Shown here: piece after piece, positions 6,207 to 10,122 of the stretch
Layout of the letters: each line of letters starts with the position of its first letter
How positions within the stretch are numbered: position 1 is the first letter of the stretch
NCBI GenBank assembly: GCA_904394195.1
Contig: CAJFNH010000033.1
Span: 1 to 10,122 of the forward strand
Reading direction: 5' to 3'
DNA: 10,122 nt
DNA from: Candidatus Gallimonas caecicola
GTDB lineage: Bacteria; Bacillota; Clostridia; Christensenellales; Borkfalkiaceae
The notes under the pieces: model-generated
What the model saw: only the letters and a program-made list of their open reading frames with translations
Told to the model about the DNA's origin: nothing
The model's database searches: none
Translations under genes and position numbers: made by a program

Positions 6207-6957
6207 CACCTGCGCACAGGCGTCCTTCTGCCTGCGCACCCTTTTAAAGGAGCGCAACGTGCGCGTCAACGGCGTGCGCGTGGGGAGCGACGTTCCCCTG
6301 AAAGCGGGCGACACGGTGCGCTACTACATGACGCGCGCGCAGGAGGAAAAGTGCGCCTTCTGCGTGTTGTACGAGGACAAGGATATCATCGTCGCCGATA
6401 AGGAAAGCGGCGTCAATTCGGAGGCGGTGTTTGCCGAGCTTTCCCGCCGCGGGGAGACGTATTTCATCCACCGCCTCGACCGCAACACCGCGGGGCTGCT
6501 TGTCTTTGCCAAAAACCGCGCGGCGGAGGAAGAGCTGCTCGCCTGTTTCCGCGCCCGCCGCGTGCGCAAGGTGTATCTTGCGCGGGTGAAGGGAACGCCC
6601 GCTCCCGCGCACGCCGTGCTGGAGGGGTACCTGGTAAAGGACGCCGCCGCTGCCCGCGTGTACGTTTCGGACAGGCCCGGGGGCGAAAAGATCGTCACCG
6701 AATACGAGGTGCTCGAAGAAGGGGAGTGCGCGCTGCTGCGCGTCACGCTGCACACGGGCAGAACGCACCAGATCCGCGCGCACCTTGCGCATATCGGGCA
6801 TCCCGTTCTGGGGGATGAAAAGTACGGCGATACCGCCTTCAACCGTGCCAGGCACGCAACGCGCCAACGGCTGGTGGCAAAGGAGCTCACGCTCGGCTGC
6901 GGCGGTCCGCTCGCCCGTCTTGCGGGCAAAACGTTCATTTCGGAGCACGAAGTATGA
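6154..6957 (+). CDS. RluA-family rRNA/tRNA pseudouridine synthase
   Basis: This 267-residue enzyme converts specific uridines in rRNA or tRNA to pseudouridine. An N-terminal S4 RNA-binding domain (about 1-60) shows LLKERNVRVNG and the closing KAGDTVRYY. The catalytic motif is HRLDRNTAGLLVFAK (106-120), with Asp109 as the catalytic aspartate; the later GRTHQIRAHLAHIGHPVLGDEKYG block is also canonical. The ATG lies inside the end of feoB, with a 53-base overlap and only a weak purine-rich stretch (TGAGAAAA) upstream, so translation may depend on feoB. The start is supported because the S4 domain begins right there. The exact uridine target (RluC, RluD, YhcT-like and others) cannot be assigned. 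It ends in ATGA overlap with the next gene. Confidence 0.93.
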   Translation: MKEFTVRENTTLAAFTDNTCAQASFCLRTLLKERNVRVNGVRVGSDVPLKAGDTVRYYMTRAQEEKCAFCVLYEDKDIIVADKESGVNSEAVFAELSRRGETYFIHRLDRNTAGLLVFAKNRAAEEELLACFRARRVRKVYLARVKGTPAPAHAVLEGYLVKDAAAARVYVSDRPGGEKIVTEYEVLEEGECALLRVTLHTGRTHQIRAHLAHIGHPVLGDEKYGDTAFNRARHATRQRLVAKELTLGCGGPLARLAGKTFISEHEV

Positions 6958-7472
6958 CCATATTTCAGACGGAACGTCTTTTACTGCGCACGCTCGACTC
7001 CTGCGACAGGGCGTCGCTGTGCGAGACGCTGCAGGACGGCGCCGCAATGTACGCCTACGAACACGCCTTTTCCGATGAAGAGGTGGACGAATGGCTTGCC
7101 CGGCAGACGGAGCGGTATGCGCGGGACGGTTTCGGCCTCTGGGCGGTCATCCGTCGGGAGGACGGCGCCTTTTTGGGTCAGTGCGGGCTGACCATGCAGA
7201 GCATCGGAACGCGCCGCGTGCCGGAGATCGGCTATCTGCTTGCCCGCCGCTATTGGCACAACGGCTATGCCACGGAGGCGGCGCTCGGCTGCAGGGAATA
7301 CGCCTTTCATGGGCTCGGGCTGCAGGAGGTGTACTGTATCATCCGCGAAAACAACCATGCCTCCCGCCGCGTTGCCGTAAGGCTCGGCATGCAGCCCGTG
7401 GGCAGCGTTATCAAACATTATTACGGGATGCAGATGCCGCACATCGTGTACTGTGTGCGCGCGGACAAATGA
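6954..7472 (+). CDS. GNAT acetyltransferase, RimJ/RimL-like
   Basis: The 172-residue protein begins with the QTERLLLR strand typical of RimJ/RimL-type acetyltransferases, which move an acetyl group from acetyl-CoA to protein N-termini or small amines. The acetyl-CoA loop region is YLLARRYWHNGYATEAA, followed by the hallmark IIRENNHASRRVAVRLGMQ, where Asn and Ser before RRVAVRLGM fit the family. Its ATG overlaps the TGA of the pseudouridine synthase gene by four bases (6954-6957), so it is coupled to it. The substrate is unknown; ribosomal-protein acetylation is possible given the family and the rRNA-modifying neighbour, but that is inference. Confidence 0.9.
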   Translation: MTIFQTERLLLRTLDSCDRASLCETLQDGAAMYAYEHAFSDEEVDEWLARQTERYARDGFGLWAVIRREDGAFLGQCGLTMQSIGTRRVPEIGYLLARRYWHNGYATEAALGCREYAFHGLGLQEVYCIIRENNHASRRVAVRLGMQPVGSVIKHYYGMQMPHIVYCVRADK

Positions 7473-7491
7473 ATTTTTTCAAATTCCCGGC

Positions 7492-7516
7492 AGCGGCTTG
7501 CATTGCAGGCCGCTTT
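7492..7516 (+). terminator. Weak hairpin after the acetyltransferase gene
   Basis: AGCGGC (7492-7497) pairs with GCCGCT (7509-7514) around an 11-base loop and is followed by only three T residues (7514-7516) and then CTG. It may be a weak terminator of the feoA-to-acetyltransferase run. The candidate -35 box of the adenine deaminase promoter lies in its loop. Confidence 0.35.
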
Positions 7517-7526
7517 CTGCTATAAT
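7498..7526 (+). promoter_or_regulatory. Sigma-A-type promoter with extended -10, for ade
   Basis: TATAAT (7521-7526) is a perfect -10 box, preceded by TG one base away (7518-7519), giving the extended element TGCTATAAT. TTGCAT (7498-7503) is a half-matching -35 at exactly 17 bases. It lies in the 61-base gap before ade. The expected start of transcription, 5-9 bases past the -10, falls at about 7531-7535, on or next to the ade ATG at 7534. Confidence 0.75.
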
Positions 7527-7533
7527 TTAACGT

Positions 7534-9285
7534 ATGGAACGGTTTTTACATGACGGTTTGAAGAGGCGCATCGATTGCGCCATGAAGCGGGAGACATGTG
7601 ACCTTGTCATCCGCGGCGGCTCTGTGTTCAACGTGTTCACCGGGGAAACAGAGCGCGCGGACGTCGCCGTTGCGGACGGCGTCATCGTGGGCATCGGCAG
7701 GGGGTATGCGGCAAAGGCGGAATACGACGCTGCGGGCAAAGTGCTGCTGCCCGGGTTTACCGACGCGCACATGCACGTCGAGAGCACCATGCTTACTCCC
7801 GAAGAGTTTGCCCGCCTTGCCGTGCCGCACGGCACCTGCGCCATCGTTGCCGACCCGCACGAGCTCGTCAACGTGTGCGGCGTGCAGGGGGCGGAATACC
7901 TTGCCGAGGCGTTTTCGCGGCTGCGCGCGGGCGATATACAGCCGTTGGACGTATTGATGCAGCTCCCGTCCTGTGTGCCCGCCACGCCCTTTGAAACGAG
8001 CGGCGCGCGGCTGGATGCGCGCGCCACCCTTCAGGAACTGGAAAAGCCCGCCTTTTTCGGACTGGGGGAGATGATGAACTACCCGGGCGTCATCGCAGGG
8101 GATGCGGATACGCTCGCCAAGCTGGAGGCGGCAAAGACGCTGGGCAAGATCGTTGACGGCCACGCGCCCGGCGTCACGGGGGATGCGCTCAACGCATATC
8201 TCGCCGCGGGCGTCGCCACCGATCACGAGAGCCTGTCGGCAGACGAAGTGTGCGAGAAGCTCGCGCGCGGCATGTATGTGCAGATCCGCTGCGGCTCGTC
8301 GGCAAACAATGCCGCCGTCTGCGCCCCCCTCATGACGGCGGAAAATTACACGCGCTTTCTGCTCTGTTCGGACGACAAGCACGCCGCCGACCTGATGGAG
8401 CGCGGACACATCGACGACGCGCTCGCGCAGCTCGTTGCCCTGGGCGTGCCTGCGCTCCGGGCGGTGCGCGCGGCGACTTTGAACGTTGCCGAGTGCTATT
8501 CCCTTCGCGGACATGGTGCCATCGCGCCCGGCTATGTCGCGGACATGGTGGCTGTGGATGACGTCACAAACTTTCACGTCGGCGCCGTGTGGAAGAGAGG
8601 CGTGCTCACGGCGGAAGGGGGCAGGGCGCTCTTTTCGGCGCAGCCTTATCTTCCCGCGGCGGTCAGAGATACCGTGCGCGTGGGCAAGGTCACGGCGCAG
8701 AGCTTTTGCATTGGAGCAAAGAGCAGCCGCCTTCGCGCCATGTATGTACTGCCCAACGAGCTGGTCACAGAGCAGGTCGTCCTCAACGTGCAGCGCCGCG
8801 GCGGCGATATCGTATTGCCCGAAGATGTGTGCAAGCTCGCCGTCGTCGAGCGTCACTTTGCGGGCGGCGGCATCGGGCTGGGGCTCGTCAAGGGGTACGG
8901 CTTCCGCGGGGGCGCGCTGGGCATTTCCCTCTCGCATGACAGCCACAATCTCGTGGTGTTGGGCGACGACAACGCCGCCATGGCGCGCGTCGTGGAGCTT
9001 CTCAAAGAGGCGGGCGGCGGTATGGCGCTCGTCGGCAAGGACAAAGAGGAGGTGTTCCCCCTCGACGTGGCGGGGCTGATGAGCTCCGCACCCGCAGCCG
9101 ACGTGGCGTCCGGTACGGCGCGCATCTCCCGCCATGCGCGCGAAATGGGCGTGCGGGAGGGGTACGATCCCTTCATGACGCTCGCCTTTCTTGCGCTTCC
9201 CGTCATTCCCCACTTAAAGCTCACGGACAGGGGACTGTTCGACGTAGACGCCTTCTTGCCCGTGCCGCTCGAGGCGGACGCATGA
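7534..9285 (+). CDS. ade: Adenine deaminase
   Basis: Adenine deaminase (AdeC type, amidohydrolase superfamily) turns adenine into hypoxanthine plus ammonia in purine salvage. The 583-residue protein has the metal-binding HxH at His79-Met-His81 in DAHMHVEST, then DPHELVNVCG (107-116), GLGEMMNYPGV with Glu179, VDGHAPG with His210, GVATDHES with His231, and the catalytic CSDDK (278-282). The C-terminal domain has the family's GGGIGLGLVKG and SHDSHNLVVLG blocks. Length fits the family (about 570-590). The start at 7534 gives an N-terminal lead before CDLVIRGG like that of Bacillus AdeC, but it has no ribosome binding site; ATG 7582 (residue 17) is the alternative. It is coupled by ATGA to the next gene. 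Confidence 0.96.
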   Translation: MERFLHDGLKRRIDCAMKRETCDLVIRGGSVFNVFTGETERADVAVADGVIVGIGRGYAAKAEYDAAGKVLLPGFTDAHMHVESTMLTPEEFARLAVPHGTCAIVADPHELVNVCGVQGAEYLAEAFSRLRAGDIQPLDVLMQLPSCVPATPFETSGARLDARATLQELEKPAFFGLGEMMNYPGVIAGDADTLAKLEAAKTLGKIVDGHAPGVTGDALNAYLAAGVATDHESLSADEVCEKLARGMYVQIRCGSSANNAAVCAPLMTAENYTRFLLCSDDKHAADLMERGHIDDALAQLVALGVPALRAVRAATLNVAECYSLRGHGAIAPGYVADMVAVDDVTNFHVGAVWKRGVLTAEGGRALFSAQPYLPAAVRDTVRVGKVTAQSFCIGAKSSRLRAMYVLPNELVTEQVVLNVQRRGGDIVLPEDVCKLAVVERHFAGGGIGLGLVKGYGFRGGALGISLSHDSHNLVVLGDDNAAMARVVELLKEAGGGMALVGKDKEEVFPLDVAGLMSSAPAADVASGTARISRHAREMGVREGYDPFMTLAFLALPVIPHLKLTDRGLFDVDAFLPVPLEADA

Positions 9286-10122
9286 GGGCGGAACTTGCCC
9301 GCGGGGAGGACCTTCCCGCCGTCGACGAACTGCTGGAGCAGGGAAGGGAATATCTTGCCAGCCAGGGCATCGACCAGTGGCAGAACTTTCCGCCCACGCC
9401 GCAGGACACGCGCGAACACTTCAGGCGCGGCGAGCTGTATGTCGTGCGCGACGCAGACGGGGTGGCGGGCACCTTCGTGCTCATCGGCCATGAGCCCGCC
9501 TATGACGCCATTAACGGGGAGTGGCGAAACAGCGGAAAATACCTTGCGCTGCACCGCGTTGCCGTATCGCCCGCGTTCCGCCGCCGCGGGGTCGCCTCCG
9601 CCATCTTCGCCGCGGCATGCAGGCAGGCGGAGCTCCGGGGCGCGCGCTCGGTGCGCATCGACACGCATGAGAAAAACCTGCCCATGCGTGCGGCGCTGGA
9701 AAAAAACGGATTTATTGCGTGCGGCAGCGTTGTCATCGCCACGGGCGAGACGCGCGTCGCCTACGAAAAGGAGCTGAAGATGAAGGTCGTTGCGGCAACG
9801 GGCAACAAGCACAAGTTAAAGGAATTCCGCGCCATCTTTCCCGACTGGGAGATCGTTTCGGAACAGGATGCCGGATTTGACGGCGACGTGGAGGAGACGG
9901 GCGAAACGTTCGCGCAGAACGCGCTCATCAAGGCGCGCGCCGTGTGTCGTGCCACGGGCTGCGCCGCGCTGGCCGACGACAGCGGCATCGCAGTGGACGC
10001 GCTGGGCGGCGCGCCCGGCGTGTACAGCGCGCGCTATTCGGGTGGAGACGATGCGGACAACCGCGCCCTGCTCTTAAAAAACCTGGAAGGCGCCGCCAAC
10101 AGGCGCGCACACTTTGCAAGCG
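9282..10122 (+). CDS. GNAT acetyltransferase fused in frame to RdgB/HAM1 (partial)
   Basis: One uninterrupted reading frame starts at the ATG overlapping the ade stop and runs off the window (280 codons seen). Residues 1-166 are a complete GNAT domain: GIDQWQ (29-34), an HRVAVSPAFRRRGVAS acetyl-CoA loop (91-106), RIDTHEKNLPM (125-135), LEKNGF (139-144) and the usual last strand RVAYEKELK (158-166). Where such proteins normally stop, residue 167 is the first methionine of a canonical RdgB, which hydrolyses ITP, XTP and dITP to monophosphates: ATGNKHKLKEF, EETGETFAQNALIKA, and ADDSGIAVDALGGAPGVYSARY with Asp-Asp-Ser-Gly. There is no linker. I followed the frame base by base through the junction and found no stop. 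A lost stop codon, a true bifunctional enzyme or a sequencing change are the options. Confidence 0.85.
   Translation, partial: MRAELARGEDLPAVDELLEQGREYLASQGIDQWQNFPPTPQDTREHFRRGELYVVRDADGVAGTFVLIGHEPAYDAINGEWRNSGKYLALHRVAVSPAFRRRGVASAIFAAACRQAELRGARSVRIDTHEKNLPMRAALEKNGFIACGSVVIATGETRVAYEKELKMKVVAATGNKHKLKEFRAIFPDWEIVSEQDAGFDGDVEETGETFAQNALIKARAVCRATGCAALADDSGIAVDALGGAPGVYSARYSGGDDADNRALLLKNLEGAANRRAHFAS
9766..9773 (+). promoter_or_regulatory. Internal ribosome binding site before the RdgB methionine
   Basis: AAAAGGAG (9766-9773) lies six bases upstream of the ATG at 9780, inside the coding sequence for the GNAT tail YEKELK. Sequence and spacing are as good as at ordinary gene starts in this window, which suggests that RdgB is, or recently was, started independently. 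Confidence 0.6.
9780..10122 (+). CDS. rdgB: RdgB/HAM1 XTP/dITP diphosphatase from the internal start (partial)
   Basis: This is the RdgB part of the fused frame read from its own ATG, which has a well-spaced internal ribosome binding site. The first 114 residues are visible, of a family length near 190-205. The N-terminus MKVVAATGNKHKLKEF matches the family start exactly, with the phosphate-binding ATxN region at 6-9. EETGETFAQNALIKA (38-52) and ADDSGIAVDALGGAPGVYSARY (65-86) carry the metal and nucleotide-binding residues; the window ends in the RRAHFAS region. It removes non-canonical purine NTPs in the cytoplasm, which suits its place after adenine deaminase, whose product feeds the IMP pool. 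Entered separately so that a reader can see both possible products; the fusion entry covers the same bases. Confidence 0.6.
   Translation, partial: MKVVAATGNKHKLKEFRAIFPDWEIVSEQDAGFDGDVEETGETFAQNALIKARAVCRATGCAALADDSGIAVDALGGAPGVYSARYSGGDDADNRALLLKNLEGAANRRAHFAS

Noticed and set aside
4359..6314. Long open frame on the minus strand across feoB
   Set aside because: It mirrors feoB codons; the product is Arg/Gly/His-rich and has no family features. It is typical of the antisense of a GC-rich gene. The same holds for the minus-strand frames at 2808-4325, 7546-9213 and 8853-9812.
7473..7533. Purine riboswitch before adenine deaminase
   Set aside because: Only 61 bases are available; the promoter lies at their end, and no three-way junction core is visible.
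9699..9707. A AAA AAC slippery heptamer in correct phase within the GNAT domain, suggesting programmed -1 frameshifting
   Set aside because: It encodes the conserved LEKNGF of the GNAT family, and the zero frame continues sensibly to the end of the domain; the -1 frame gives nothing family-like.
9295..9777. Alternative 160-codon frame stopping at 9777, as a separate end of the GNAT gene
   Set aside because: The GNAT motifs are all in the frame from 9282; this frame is Arg/Ser/Pro-rich without motifs.

Overview
The window looks like chromosomal core DNA from a GC-rich member of the Bacillota, probably a clostridial lineage; the genus cannot be read from it. This rests on the ffh-rpsP-khpA gene order, strong GGAGG-type ribosome binding sites, a feoA-feoB pair, a DUF378 membrane protein and Bacillus-type adenine deaminase. 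Every supported gene is on the + strand. Most neighbours in the second half overlap by 4 bases (GTGA or ATGA), which suggests translational coupling. I see no tRNA, rRNA, CRISPR array or insertion sequence.

Bases 1-2097 hold the 3' half of ffh (SRP GTPase), rpsP (ribosomal protein S16), an unrecognised two-helix membrane protein of clearly lower G+C, and khpA (KH-domain RNA-binding protein), closed by an intrinsic terminator. The membrane protein sits between rpsP and khpA, which are normally adjacent, and the usual rimM-trmD-rplS genes do not follow khpA.

Bases 2117-4191 hold a tail-anchored zinc-ribbon protein of unknown function, a Gfo/Idh/MocA-type oxidoreductase whose EKP motif reads ETP, and a small DUF378 membrane protein followed by a strong hairpin terminator.

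Bases 4210-7472 are one tightly packed run: feoA, feoB, an RluA-type pseudouridine synthase and a RimJ/RimL-like acetyltransferase. FeoB is short (592 residues), lacks most of the linker (GDI) region and has lost the G4 guanine-specificity motif, while its membrane core is intact.

Bases 7498 to the end begin with a consensus-like promoter (TGCTATAAT) placed so close to the adenine deaminase start that the mRNA may be leaderless. Adenine deaminase is ATGA-coupled to the most unusual gene of the window: a GNAT acetyltransferase that runs without a stop codon straight into RdgB/HAM1 (XTP/dITP diphosphatase). A good internal ribosome binding site precedes the RdgB methionine, so both a fusion and free RdgB could be made. 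Adenine deaminase makes hypoxanthine and RdgB destroys ITP/XTP, so the pair makes sense as purine salvage plus nucleotide-pool cleaning. The fusion runs off the right edge.
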